From the NCBI GenBank assembly GCA_030248065.1, contig JASAMV010001846.1, positions 1 through 64,000 of the forward strand: a stretch of DNA of 64,000 bases. The letters run 5' to 3'. This DNA comes from Rhynchonema sp. JSB1_4 (taxonomy: Eukaryota > Nematoda > Chromadorea > Monhysterida > Xyalidae). A program made the position numbers and the translations under genes. The first letter of the stretch is position 1. Each line of letters opens with the position of its first letter. This document shows positions 33,055-47,400 of the stretch, piece after piece. Below the pieces are notes generated by a model. It made no database searches. It worked only from the letters and a program-made list of their open reading frames with translations, and had not been told where the DNA came from.

Positions 33055-33680
33055 GCTACTCTATACTTGACTGGGGATATTACAGCAGCGTTACAGCAGC
33101 AAAACATACTTTCTGTGCCAGGTACAATACTTGACTGGGGATATTACAGCAGCAAAACATACTTTCTGTGCCGGGTACTATATGACCATTCGATTCGGTG
33201 GTCGACTATACTACCATTCGATGAAGTGACCTTAGAAGGGCGCCCGAAGGCGGTGCAACGCATCGCCTGAGTGCGCCGACAACACTCAGATGCAGTTACC
33301 TCCACAGCAGCAAAACGGTTCGTTGCCGGCTACTACATTTGATGCTGGAGCAGCAAGGCGTTTCGCTGCCGGCCCTATATTTGGCTGGAGATACCATAGC
33401 AGCAAAACGGTTCGCTTCCGGTTACTATGTATATTTGACTGGGAAAGTTGCAGGAGCAAAACGCTTCGCTGCCGGGTACTTTATTTGACTCAGGATGCTG
33501 CAACAGCAAAACGTTTCGCTGCTGGTAACTATATTTGACTGGGCTTTTGCAGGAGCAAAACGTTTCGCTGCCGGCTACTATATTTAACTGCAGATACCAC
33601 AGCAGCAAAACGGTTTCTCCCGGTTACATATCTGACTGGGAATGTTGCAGAAACAAAACGGTTCGTTGCCGGCTACTACA
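33055..33680. repeat. Minisatellite, units of roughly 50-60 bases
   Basis: About nine imperfect units of the type AGCAAAACGTTTCGCTGCCGG followed by TACTATATTTGACTGGG. The core AGCAAAACGTTTCGCT is a near-palindrome. The unique segment at 33214-33300 divides the array. Confidence 0.75.
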
Positions 33681-34177
33681 GGAGTAGGGCTCTTGGCCGT
33701 TGGCTAGTTTTATAGACGTGAAGCGAAGCGTGACATAGACGTCATATCGTGTGTGTTTTGCCATAAATTTTTTTATCACTGAGGCTTTTACCACAAATTT
33801 GTCACTTGCAGAATTGATTATTTTATTAGTTTTTTAATCAAGCCTGCAAATTAGACGTCCGCAAATATTGGGCAAAATTCAGCAAAATTATAAGAAATAA
33901 TTTCAGCGCTCACAGTGAATTATAGTAGTCGGCCTACTTTGATCTGTGTGCCTTGGATCGATTTGGGCATTCGATGACGTGACCTAAGAAGGGCGCTCGA
34001 AGGCGATGCAACGTATCGTCTGACCGCGCCGACAACATACAGGTGCAATTACCTAGGTATATCATGTCAACTGTAGTGACAGCAGTTTGGGCATTCGATG
34101 ATGTGACCTAAGAAGGGCGCCCGAAGGCGATGCAACGCATCGCCTGAGTGCGCCGACAACACTCAGATGCAGTTACC
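33214..34177. repeat. Three dispersed copies of an 87-base hairpin-forming unit
   Basis: Copies at 33214-33300, 33968-34053 and 34091-34177 start CATTCGATGA and end in a GCA.TTACC block. Each can fold GGCGATG-CAACG-CATCGCC; substitutions in the arms turn Watson-Crick pairs into G-U pairs rather than breaking them. A second shared segment (CCGCAAATATT..GGCAAAATTCAGC) accompanies copies 2 and 3. Confidence 0.65.
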
Positions 34178-34299
34178 GCAAATATTAGGCAAAATTCAGC
34201 AAAAATAGTAAATAATTTCAGCGATCATAGTGAAATATAGTAGACGGCCTATGCCGTTAAAAGGGTAAAAACTAGGATCAAAGTGTCAAGGCAGTGTCG

Positions 34300-37200
34300 T
34301 ACTTAGAGATGGCTTTCAAGTTTCGATGCTATAATGGGAGAAAACAAGCACTTACCTCTTTCTTTGATGCTACAAATGGGCAAAACAAGGCTGGACGGAC
34401 GTCCAGCAGTGCTGTCAAAGTACTGGGCGCCCCGGCGCGGCGGGCTAGCCATGCCTGACCATAGCGGACCATACCTCGACACGAGGACTCCGACTGGATT
34501 GTTTTTGTCGGAGGGCCCATGTCCCTCCACTTTCCACTTACAGCCTCCGGGGACTCATGTATAAAATATCGGAACCAATTGTCGCTGAAAAGATGACTGT
34601 CGGTTCGGTCAGCGGTTGATGATTTAATATCGATGCGGTGATTTTGCCACGGAATACATAGGCATACCAACCCGTTCACGCTGTTTTTCACGATGCTCAG
34701 CTTAATGCTTCTATACAAACCCTGTGGTTTATAGTTTGTTGTTGCGCAATAACACTACTGTATAAATCTAAAAGGTACACCATGCGAAAGTTGAACCGGT
34801 GATCTTCTTTTTGGACCACCTTATGTGTGCAGTGCATCAAAAGAAGAAGATGAGTTTTATTCTGTTTCTCACAGCAGTAACTACATGTACAGTACGTGTA
34901 CATGCAAGCAGTAACGCGAAACTAGCCTGTTTGATAAACATCACTGTATCATACCAGGCACATCATAAACATTCAATCACCACATGAAAATGAATATATA
35001 AACAGTGGAGTGGCCCCCAGAACCAGCAGCGGGTCATCTTCTAATCTTATCACACAATTTTGCCACCCTTCGCTGAGTGGTACTAGATGTATGTACATAT
35101 GTAGGTACGTACGATTGTTTCTGGCGCGTGAAAATTTGGGCGGAGCACTTTTGTACGAAAAGGAACCTGAATTCCGGCTCCATGTCTTGACCGGCGGAGA
35201 TCCTGAACTTCATAGTCAGGGTAGCCAAATAAAATCTTTTTTCCCAAATGGAATCTGTGTGACGATCGCGTAAGCCATTATAATAACCGCGTAACGCGTA
35301 AGGAAATGAATAAAATATGGGCAAACGCCATCCTGGTATCACTGGCTTTTCTGTGTTGGATTTATGGCTTTTCGCGGTCACACACGCAGCAACCTGTGCG
35401 CCTTTTACAGTAATCTGCCTGCCAAACACGTGTGTCCGCAGTGCAATATTGAATTTGCTAAAATTATATTCTGTCTAGTGACCGGAAAACCGGGTGTCTT
35501 GGCCTGCTTGCTTACCAAGGAGGAATGAAGGGAATAAAAAAGAGCGCGAGAAAAACATGGTGCTTTGAAAAAGTCTTCTTTTTGTGCGTTATGAGAGTTC
35601 AGCTCGGGCAATGCTTCTCGCTAAAATGGTTTTTAGTTTGACTGCTTCACACTTTTCATTCTCTCATTTTCACACCGCTCTTCCACCCACAAAACCGTCC
35701 CGTGTCAGAAAATCTGGAGCGCAGCGCGCGGGAAATTAAATGAGCAGCTCTGGCATTCTATACGTGCACCACCTCATATAGAGTGACTTCTGGCGCGTTG
35801 TTGTGTTTATGGATGGATGACCGCATTTGAGCAAATCCCGTGAACAAGCCAGCAGCTCCCAAACCGTCCAAATGCGCATAATCTGCTCGTGAGACCGCAT
35901 GTGTGTGTGGCTTCGCCTTTTACAATCATGTTATTCGGTTGAATGGGTGGTACCGCGAAGGTTACTGGTGAGATTCGTGTACCGGGGATACAGACACTTA
36001 TCGCAAAGGCTTGAGTCTCGGACCAAGCCTAAGATTTTAAGCCTGAGTTTGGGTTGAAGTTTTAGACCGGGGATGATAACATTTCTGCTAACCAACTTGG
36101 CTCAGAGATACCTACATATGTACTATGTGACTGGGCACTGTTCACCCAGTTTGTCTACCAATTGTACCACCAGACGCCCGAGAACCATTTGAAACATCAG
36201 AGGTACCCAACTGCTTTCCTGCATCCGTGCTTCGAAAATGAATTAGCAGATTAGTCAAAGCTGCTTGTAGCATAGTGCCTGATGCCCTCTGAGCTCAGAG
36301 GTTATATGGCACACAAAGGAATTCACGTAACAGCCACACCGAACTACACTAATAAGTGCGGTTCAAGTGCTTGTAAAACAGCGTTATTGTACTAGCATGG
36401 CACGCGTTTTAGTACAAGTGCGTTGGGTAGGGTACTTTACCTTGGGCTTAGTGTATCCGCTATTTGTTACAATTCTGAATTGCTTCTCCGTAATGTGTTG
36501 TGCACTGAATGCGTGGAAATAATGTTCTGAAGCTACATATACGCGTGTCCTGTTCTTCTGATTGTCTGTATTCTTGCTTTTCTGTGCATTTCTTCCGGAC
36601 ACTTATCATCGCACGCTGGAAATTTTATGTTTTCAATGATTTGATGATTGTTCTTGCAAGTTGTGTTACAGTGGTCTTATCTCCCGGTTCTGACGACCTC
36701 TGGAACCTAATATTACTCACACGGGAACCTTAGGTGCTTCCAAGACACTTCCTGTGATTGAGCGGTCTTGAATTACTCTTACGATCTGAAGTTGTGGTGA
36801 CCAGAAATAATAAACCCTTGACGCTCTAGCATTATTGTTAGTTTTACAATTTGCTCCTTTGGGTGTTTTTACTATTTCACACTTCTTGCATAAACAGTAC
36901 TACGCGCGGTATCAAATTAATATAACTTGGCTTCCTTTTGTTTACCCTTGACGTCACTGGCACCTGGGTTGCCAGAATGGTTCCAAAATCCCCAAAATAT
37001 TTTCGCCTGAAAAGCTGTGTGTGGTTACGGCGCGTTATACTTCCGTGAACCACATGGCATAAACGCCGGAACCCGACGCAAAATTATTAACGCCTGTGAA
37101 TTCCTATTGTTGGCTTGTCTTGTGCTCATGCTCTGGGGGTGTCCAAAATCAAAAATGTGGTTCTATTGCCCCAAAATATTGCGTGGTTGCAGCAGTGATA

Positions 37201-40200
37201 CGTATATAACTGAAACGGACCCCGAGCCCTGTTGCAATAATACAGTAATTGAAGCGAAGCCTAATTATCCCAGCACGCACCGCCGTAACAATGGCTTTGC
37301 GTGGGGCATGTGCGTTATATACGTATGAATCTGAAGTGGTTGCGGGCGGTTTTTTGATTTTTATCTCCGCCGCGAGCCACAAGAAGCAGTGTCATAATAA
37401 TCGTAACAACCAGAGAACCAGAAGCCCCGAAGCCAATTACAACCATGTGCAGTGCCCACTTAACTGTTTGATTCATGGATTGCATTGGTTCGATTGCGGA
37501 GAAAATTGATTTCTGACCCTGTCAAAAAAAAACGTTCGCCGACTCGCAAAGGTGCTGTTTTTGGTCAGTCACGCATGCAACTAAACAAGGCTCCCTGAGG
37601 GCACAATGACCATATTTTTCGGTCATGCTAACGGACTGGGTGCCCCTGATGTATGCTTGTTTCATGTTAACCGCTTCTCTGAGTCCGAGCAGACTAGAAC
37701 CCCGTGTGAATAATGTGTGTTCCCTTCAATTTTGATAATTATATTTTTGTTGTTGACACGTATGGCGCCCACATTATGTGGGATGCACGCGCGCATTGTT
37801 TCGGTCACGCGAAATGTGACCACATGATTATTATTTCGGCATTTTCCTTGTATCGCATCAGTGGCTTTTTATGCTCAACTGCGGCGATGTAACTCCGCCC
37901 CGCCTTTTGCGCGTGTCACATTTTTTCACTTTTTTCATATTTTGTCCGTTATCTACTATCAATTATGCGTTTATCAACAGAAGCCCCTGGTTGCTGGTAG
38001 CATCATTGTTCTTACATGATTCCAGGAGTCTCGTTCTTTCTTTCCAGCGGAATATCGTGGGAAACCAGCCATAAACCATTTTCTCTTTCTTTTGTTTCTA
38101 CCATTTCCTCTCTTTTTCTGTGTGAACCTGACATCCCTGTGCATAATTGGTCTTCCGTGGCTCGTATTATTGTTACGTGATGTGAGTGGTCCAATTGCCC
38201 AGCTACATATAGATAGATTTGAATCTATTGTGCATCTTTTTGTTTACAACCTTGCTTCCCAAAAACGACCTGGCTCAGACCACCGTAAAAAGCAATCGTT
38301 AGCCGGACAGGTACCCCAAAAATACTAGATCCACACATGGGATGCTCTATTTTTAATATCGCCCCATAAACTATAGCCTTGGAAATGAACACGCATATGT
38401 AAAATTTGGCCCCATCCATTTCGAGTGTTAAACGAGCGTTAATAGTTTGTTGGTCGGTTTAGTAATATTTTCGGTGGGTTTGTACCTGACTGACGCCACC
38501 ATTTGACAAGCCTATTAGTTTACCGGTGTCCCCGTCACTCTTGGTATACATATGAGTTCATTTATTTTGAATCTCAGGTACGTAAATACCAAGTGTGCCT
38601 TTTCTCGGAATTCGTTTGGTGCCCATGAAAGTTCAAGGCCCTCAGACCGGCCCCGAAGCTTGATTGTCCCGACAGTGACACTACCTGTGTACATGAGAAT
38701 GTTGATATTCATGATCGGAACCAGTCCGGTGTTCTGGTTCTCATCGATCGCTTTGCTTGTTTGTGAAACATAAACTTGGACAGATTTCTTTTTTCTTGGA
38801 ATATTTACGGTCTATTGCTACCAAAAATGTCTGTTTGGTAACAATTTTATTTTTAAAAAATTTAAATGCCAAGACTGAACCGAACCAACCCAGTCCCGAT
38901 TCCAAACATTCCACCCTCCCACACCCACCCACACCTGCCCGAGAGAGTACCATGACGTACCTGTCGTGTGCGTGTTTCATGCGCCTAATTGCACCCATTG
39001 AGACATCCATAGCCATTAATCTTCCTTCAGCACCCCCAGTCCGTGACATCTGCTAATTTTAAGGTGTACCCCTCCCCCTGCTTGTTGGTGGTATACCTGC
39101 TTGTATTGTCTGTCGGAAATTGGGCTCATGCTGCGGGCCTTATTAGCTGAATTATGTCATTCAGTCGCTTCTGTTTACACTTGCATACTGGTTATCTGGC
39201 TCGTGGGCTCTGATTTGCATTTGATTTAGATTTCCCCACCGTGCAGTGATGTAATCCCAAAGTGATGTGCTCCATTACCGTTCTCTAACTTTATTCGAAA
39301 TGACGGTGTTCCTAATACTGTATATTGAAATGCTCACATACCACGGAGCACTTTGGTGTTCGTTACTGCGCCCTCAGTTTCACTCAAAATGGACTTCTTT
39401 CCAAATATACAATACGTCCGATATCCATTAAGACGAAAGATTCATTCATTCGGTCCTTCCTGCGCCCAACTCTGTATTTACATTCGCAAAGTCGCATTCA
39501 GTCTTTTACTTCGGGTCAGTCAAGAGCAGGCGTCCCGTGTGTGCTCTTTTTTGTTTGTCCACCCATTCAAAAGCTGGGCAGTCAATATGATATTGAAGTT
39601 TGGGAAATCTATATCGCAACTCTGGATCCGCTGGTGGGCGTTGGTTTGCGGTTTTGCTGTACAGTCCACTCTACTTATAATGCATCAGTTGAGACCTCAA
39701 ATATATGAGGAAATTTCCAACATGTCATTTGATTCAAAAAAAACAAAAACGTGCCTAGTGTTTGAAACTGATCGTTTATTGTTTTGGATTCTATGATTCC
39801 CTGAGTTGCGAGACTTTGGTTTCGTGCTAGAGAGACATGACACGGAGTATGGTAAATACAACCCTTATAAAGAAAGTGCACTGTGCCGTACCGTTACTGA
39901 CTGACTGTAGCAGAGGTCAGGTTACGTTTTGTTTGTGAAGACTTCCCGAGAGCGGTACTGATCATAGGATGTAAAATATTACCTTTGTTCACCGGAATTT
40001 TCTCCGGTTGTCTTGTTTAAAAGCCAATTCTCTGATCTTTTATTTAGTGTGGTGTGAACGAACTGCTATCAAAAGAAATGCATTAAACACGGCTGCCGTC
40101 ATACTTCGTTTATTTAAAATTCCTGAATGTCGATAAGTGTAATATATAGCATAAATTCTCGCAGTAGTGCGCCAGGAACGTTTGCATGGTTATTATCACA

Positions 40201-40609
40201 TTACCATTCCATTGATAAAATAAAATCGTCTAATTGAAATTCTTATGCAAATTGAGCGACCAGGAAAATGTCAGTTTAGATGCGATCTTACGTTGATCAT
40301 CTTAGCCCGGTCGCGACGGGGTGCGATCAGTAGTGCGAGAAGAAACTAGGGATTTAAAAAAGGCGTGATATTGGTTGGTAACTTGACTAATGAAACCAAC
40401 AGTATTTTGATCATTTTTCTTAAAAATGACAGGATTCAAGGTGTGAAAACCATAAATAGCTAGAAAAACGTCTAATAATAATCCATCGTTGGTATGATGG
40501 TGTAAAAAATCAAAAGATCGATTGATCTCCGTAAATCCCCCATTAACCCCTGCCCAGCCCACTAATCCCCTAATCTATCATATCCGAACTCATTGTTTTG
40601 TGTGTGCAT
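34300..40609. other. Gene-poor stretch
   Basis: No gene that I can support. Weak candidates: a GC-rich minus-strand block (34356-34560) ending in a perfect GAG|GTAAGT donor, and a 45-codon frame at 34850-34987 with a signal-peptide-like start. Confidence 0.45.
34850..34987 (+). CDS. Possible short secreted peptide or first exon
   Basis: An ATG opens 45 codons. The first 19 residues look like a signal peptide (SFILFLTAVTTCTVRVHA), followed by one Cys and an N-I-T site. No paralogue is in the window and the frame is short, so this could be chance. Confidence 0.2.
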   Translation: MSFILFLTAVTTCTVRVHASSNAKLACLINITVSYQAHHKHSITT

Positions 40610-41370
40610 CAGGGTTGGATTAAAAAATTTTTTTATTATCGAACTTTTTTTTTAACTTTTTTGAATTTTTAAAATTTTTTTTTAAGATTTACTTTTTTTA
40701 TTCCGGACCACAAAAATTTCCGTTCCCAACGTGAAAAATTGTCGAAAATTTTTGTAAGTATATTTGATTGCACTTGAGAATATAGGAATAGTTGACACCG
40801 ACCTTGTGTTCACAAACGGGCAGTAGCGAGGTTATATTTTTTACAATGAGCCAGATAACGTGACAATTCGCGTTGGGGATAGCCTGTCCAGCAAATGTAC
40901 CAACGATTGTAGTATAAAAAGTGAAGGGAAAGTGAAGTCCCGGGAAAGGTAAATGATGGCACATTTTTTAAGCAAGTTACATGAAAACAGCTGCATAACC
41001 CGCGGTGTTGGAACGATAATTTTGGACTTCAAGCAGATTTGACTTCCTGGAATAACTGAATGCGCACATAATGACGGCTGCTTAGGTTGTTTAGTAGAGC
41101 CACGGACTGTCTAACGTTGTAATGACACTGTACCGATGCGAAATACAAGCGCCGCAGGCGATTTTTTGAGAAAAAACAAGCAGAAACATGCATAAAAACC
41201 AGCATTTTTACCACAAAAAGGGGAAAAATAATTAAAAAAAGTTGTGAAATAATAAAAAAAAGTGAACTTACTTTTCTAATTGTTAAAAACCGAAAAAGTG
41301 GCGAGCTTTTTTTTTAAAAAAACAAATTTTTTTTACAAAAAAAATTTTTACTTTTTTTAACCCAACCCTG
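40610..41370. mobile_element. hAT-type MITE, 761 bases
   Basis: CAGGGTTGGATT ... AACCCAACCCTG with a perfect 8-base duplication GTGTGCAT (40602-40609 and 41371-41378). No coding capacity. Confidence 0.85.
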
Positions 41371-41378
41371 GTGTGCAT

Positions 41379-44300
41379 CAATAATGTTCCTCTGTTTTGT
41401 TTGTGAGTGTGTTGTGTGTGCATGTATACATACGCATTTTATCTATTTTCAATTCTGTATATTTCTAATATTTTACATTTTCGCGTGCACGTTTTTATAT
41501 GTTGGTGTTCAACCTCACTATAACGATCCTGAATTTTGTGCACGTCCATTTTTCACTCCTGTTTTGATCACCTCCACCTTTATTGTTGTCGTATCAATGT
41601 GATTCTCTCTTTGAAATCACAACGCGCAATGATTTAGATTATATATTTGGCCTTGGCACTCTCTGTGTTGTCGCGTCACGTTGCTTGAGTCTCTTGGCCA
41701 ATTATATTCTTGCTCCCGTGCGCTTTCAAAAAAACGTGATTGCTTTTTCTGGCCTTTTTTAGTTCACTGATTGAAAAATCGTTTGCACTGTTTTTTTTGT
41801 CCAAACGACGTTTTTTGTCGTCATTTTGTTCCAGAATCGTATACAGTAGTATCCATAGCCACCCGCGCGCGCAATTTCAGCTCCAATATTTTAGAACAGG
41901 CGCTCTGAAAAATCTGCCGGACACTAAAATAAACAGCCGAAATTTATGGTTTTTCCTTGGCTTCGCTTGGTCTTCGTGTTTCAGCATCCTTCGTAATTTT
42001 GTAGCTGTATGCTATTATTTTAGCCAAGCCGTTAGCTTGCATTTATGGTGCTTTTCGGTACATTTTTCCTCTTGTGAAGCTTGACAGTGTGTGATCTATA
42101 GTTTTGATAGGGCGAGCTTGGGTGAGAAAGATGTAACGTTTTCAGCATTTTTGCGCCAAATTTTTGTTTCTGTCAATTGTTTTCACAACTGCTGGGCCTG
42201 GCTAAAACTGAAAAGGTTGCCCACATTATTGCCAAATATAGTTGGCTCTTTATTCAAAATGTGGTTCGGTCTGAATACAACAATGCTCTGGCCTACCCCA
42301 TTCAAAAATAGAAAGTAATTTCTCTATTCTCTGATTTCATAGATTCTTTTGTCATATAACGAAAAGCTTTCCACTGGTCATGTCTCTATTGATCCAGTTG
42401 CACACGAAACGAAGATTTTCAGCTTTTTTCATTGACTGCTGATTGGCACAGCAGCGTGGTGGTTGTTATTTTGTTTAAATACAATTTAAAAAGAAGTTGG
42501 CTTCTTGTTCCGGTTGCCAAGTCCCGGCTGAAGATAACATAACCAATTCGCAAATGAGTAACCATGGCGAACCATAGCCCAGCGTGCAGGTGCACCCGGG
42601 TCGCTTTTACAATCGGTCCATTTGCCTTATATTCCAAAGGAGAATCCCAGGTCCACCTATAGTACCTACACACCTACGAGACATGCGTAAGTCGACACCA
42701 AATCCTGGGGGTGGGGCGACAGGTGGTATTTTATATTTTGTGACCGTAAATGTATGAATATTGGCTTAAATTGATATGATTGTAGCCAATCCCATGTGCT
42801 TGACATTCGGAAGAAAGAGCAGGCAGGTCCGGAACGTGGGTACTGGCGCATTTCGGGTTATAGGGTTTGGGGTGGTGGGCAAAGTTTAAGATCGATCTTC
42901 CGGCTTATTTTTATGGTATTAATCCTGAACTGCCGTTCGCATACCTCGTTATAATATAGGCTAAGGCGATTGCCCGTTCTTCATCCTCACTGCTTTCATA
43001 ACCAGTGGTGGGCCTGGTGATTATCAGTGCGAATGCAAGAGGCGTGACCGCCCCAACAACGCTTGCTGCGAGGTGTTCCGACTCCAAACAGTTCACCGTT
43101 TGGGAGTGTAACCCCAAATGTACTAGTACCCATAACACCATGCAATCGGACACCCGAGCCAAGCGCGTGTACACCAATCAATCCAGTGTTCCCAAGGCCG
43201 TTGTAAAAGGCAGCAGCTTGGATGCGCTCTGGTCTGTTGTTGTTGTTTGTTGTTTCAATCCAGATTTACATTTCCTGCTTTTCTCTTTCATTGCATGATG
43301 TTCTCACTCTTTTGCATTTGTCAGATCTGCTGGTTTCTGCGTTCCTCTTGTTGTCTTGCTACGTGATCAGTGAAGCAAGTCAGAAGTATGTAAAGTCATT
43401 TGTGAGCATTTGGTCATCTTTGGTAGCAAAGGCGACGTGTGCTGGATATCAGCTCCTTAATAGAATTAACCACATCCTGAAACGCACTAAAATCGTTGTG
43501 GTAAACCTTTGGTAATAGAGTAGATTTTTTTATTCAACTCATTGTTTCAACTCATTTGTACTTGCAACACAAATTTCACGTCGTTTGGTTCACGACATCT
43601 CCACAGCCGACAAAGTAGCCTGCGTCCATCAAGCCTTTCCGTCACTCAATACTCGTACATACCCACCCACATTATGTATTTGCAACACGAACATTATTGT
43701 GTATGATTTCGGCCGCAACATTTAGCGTGTCAGATCGGATTTCAGATTCTGTTGTGTGTTATGCTCTGCTGCATGTCGAGCCATCGCATGAAAGCACACG
43801 GTAGTGAACACCTACAGAATAATATGGTTTAGGTTTGATGGATACCTTGGTCCAAATTTGATTATTTTGCCCAAATATCTGTAAAAACCGCACCCAAAAA
43901 CTAAGATGTCCACTTCATGTCCTGCCTCATTATGTTCTATCCTGGTCAATGAGTGACCACTTATATTTTACACACACACACACACTTTACCTCTCCTTTC
44001 TGCACACGATTTTGGTATCACTGCATCATATTATTCATAAATGGCGAATAAATCATTAAATTTGTGTTGCCATGCAAGGGGCGTATTGTTTCACACTTGG
44101 TGAATATATTATTCTGGATTATTGATAGGTAAAAACGCTAAGCGCTGGAATATCTATATCCTTCTCTCGACCTTGGTTAAAGTGCGGTAACGTAACACAT
44201 TACTTTCTGTATTTATATTTCTTTATTTCAGATGTGATGAGATAAACCGCGATCCAATTTGGATAAACAGCGTGAGAAATAACGGAATAAACGAGATTTT

Positions 44301-44488
44301 GCGAACGCTCCGCGCGAGAGAGATAACAACATCACAATTGTGCAATAAAAGTTTTGCGCGCTACTACGTCTCAATTACACTACGCCGTTCAAACAAAATA
44401 CATTTCGATATTTATCCGATTTCACACCACGATCAATTTTATCCCATCAGATTCATCGATATCGCAATCAATCAATCGATAAATCACC
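41379..44488. other. Gene-free stretch before the 44.5 kb gene
   Basis: No gene or element ends recognised. A likely 3' splice acceptor CTTTATTTCAG (ending about 44231) suggests an upstream non-coding exon of the next gene. Confidence 0.4.
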
Positions 44489-47400
44489 ATGTCATCAATA
44501 TTCGCATCGCTGAATCTAACGGACTACGATTTATCCGATCTCGAGATGTTGCTTCAACCGGATCCCGTCTGCAGCTTTGCACATCAAACGACCACGTCAT
44601 GTTCGGTTGTGGTCGACGCGCACACGGGCACTGCTGAAGTCATTGCCACTTTGAATCCGTGCACCACACCTGCCAGACTCGACATGGCTGTTCAGGTGGG
44701 TTGGCCAGCTTGGGTGATGTTTCATTCATTCATGGAGCTTTGTCCAACCCCGACCCAGACTAATCATGTCATGTCCAACTGTTGTCCGCCCTGTGACAGC
44801 GACACTCGATTCATCAAAATGATACCAGAATGAAAAAGAAAAGAAAACAACACCCATCCGCTGCTTGTCATAACTGGTCTGGTTTCTGAAAACATGTGTT
44901 ATATGTCACAAAAATGCAATTCCACGATATCATCGTTGTCCACAAATCCACACACACAGTAGCACATAAAACATGCCACCCGCTGAGAGAAGAAGCGTCC
45001 TTCTGAACGAGCACTCACTTTCAGCTTCCGTTCACCTATTGAGTAACCCCAAATAGCGTCTCACAAAAAGGGATTCACACTCGCACACAAAGAGGGACGC
45101 CTATTGATATGGAAAACAGTATCCGTTTCCCAATGTACGCGAAAGATAGTGACCGCACCCTTGTGTCAAATTGAGAGCCTTTGTTCTATTTTTGGCGAGG
45201 CGGCAAAAATTAAAGGACTCCGGTTTTTTCTCACATTTTTTGGGGTATGCGATGAGAGTTATCGGGCTGCTGTTTGATTTGTGTGGGGCCGTTTTGTCTA
45301 TCAGCCAGAGAAAAGGGAGCGTTGTTTATTTGTGGGTTTGAGCTTTCCATTATCATACTTTTCCGTTCACAAAAACGCTTGATGTTCGCGAATAAATCAG
45401 CTTATGAACCTTGACGTTGTGTGGCGTGGTGTCCACCCCACATCCCCAATGGGCCGCGCGTTTTGTCCCAAGGTGCTGTTTTAGTAGTTTGTTATTGGGT
45501 ACCAACCCTTGGTAGGGAGACAAATTCGGAATCATTTCATTTGAGGGACCCAAAAATCCACCATGACGTATGTATATTTTGTTGACTGCAAAATACAGAC
45601 GCACACATACACACACAGTAAAAGTGCCAACCAGCGTAGATAGACAGATTCATCAAAAAATTTACTGGCCATTTGGGAGCCGTATCCATGATGGGGTCCT
45701 TTCTCAATTTCTGGCTTCCGATGCACGCTTTTTCCACCCTCCAAAATAGATCGATCAATCAGTCTCGTTTATGGGCTGATGCGATGTGTTTACACGCTGA
45801 TTCGGTAAACAAAACTTAGCGTTGTGGATGTTGTTAGGTATGGAAAGGATCTTTTGGCACACCCTCAGAGTATTGCCTGCACACTTGGGATACCAGATTT
45901 ATTTCGATGTTTTGTGACAATGGTTCAAGCAACAGGAACGGGGTGCGTGATTTTGACTTCTGTCATCAAAAGGGATTGAGATTTCTGGTTCGATATTGAG
46001 AAAGCTCACGCAAAACACGAATTTGAACTGATTTGCCAAAGACAGCGTACAAACCAGGGGTATGTACAAACCACATGCGTGTGTATAGTGTGACCCAAAT
46101 ATTTCTCCTTTTTATTGTGCCGCTATAATCACAGGCAATCAGTCAATCGCGCATGTTTGCGAAAGCGAACGCGTAAATCAAATTATTGACCCAACGGAAT
46201 GGAAATTTTGCGCGAGATAAAATAAAAAAACGTATACTCTCTTGTGTTTCCAAAAACAAGCGGGTGCAATGTACTAACCAGAATTCGTTGTAATGCAAAA
46301 ACACTCCAAAACCTAGCGCACGAAGCAAAATACTGTACAAAATGCAATCAAAATCGTGTTTATTGCGCGTGGAAACATGACTGATTGCAGCTTGAGATTT
46401 CGTTCCAGCTTCTGAGGAAGAGGTTGACCTCTGCTGCCAGCCAGATTACCTCATGATTTACCAGTGCATTTCGTTAGCACAAGGGCTTATTATGACACCG
46501 ATTGGATATCCGACTCCTAAACATAAAAAATCAGTGAAATCCATGAAAATCAATCTCTAACTTTTCTCCTTTTCGCGTTCCAGATGCCGAACCACGGTTA
46601 CTGGGAGTTCAACTTTCTGGCCGGTAACCCCCCAGAGGCGCGACAGATCGGATCCCGTCTGTGGCCCGTTGCGTTGAGCGTGGATTTCAGTACACAACAT
46701 TCAGATGAACAAATGACTGCTGCACCACTCACGGTTTGTTGTCTTAGTGCTTGTTTTTGGCGCGTGTCTTGCAAAACAATAACTGAGTTTCCACATTTTC
46801 GCATTTTTTTAATGATTTCCCTTCGTTCGGATGACAGTATTGCTTTTGTTCATGCCGTCTGCTGACGTTGTGCTGGACCGTGAAACATTTTTGATGCAGC
46901 AAAGCACAATGATCACTTGATGCAACCCTATGTGAGTGTCAGCAGCGCTGGGGATTGAAGTAACGCCCCCCTGTCGAAAATACCCTACCTAGCCCAATCT
47001 TGTGAAACAGAAATTTGACGCTGCGAGTTGGCATGGGAAAGACACTACAGTAATCCCGTAAGGTCGAAAATTCTTACCCGAAATTAATCCTGTACAACGA
47101 CCTCAAATTACACCATCAAAGATCAAACGTGAACGTATTTTTGAGCGTCAAATACATAAAAAACGCCACGCTCAACCTTGACTCATTACTTTTCTCTTCA
47201 GGCGTGTTTTGAAACATTACGAACGGGCGACCGAACATGTTTCCTGGAACATCAATATGACGAACTGCCATCATGCGCTACTGGACTGATCAGACGTGAG
47301 TGTGCTGTAAACCTGTAAACTCTCGTAGCGTAACGTGCTGGAAACCTTTGTTTTTGACCTTGGATGGAACAGACCAACGTCGTTCAATTGTTTTAGTGAC

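Noticed and set aside
37017..37328. Cys-containing 103-codon frame with a hydrophobic stretch
   Set aside because: No splice sites, paralogue or convincing signal peptide at the start; could be chance.
40302..40562. 86-codon minus-strand frame considered as a reverse-transcriptase piece
   Set aside because: No diagnostic motif could be placed; left unannotated.
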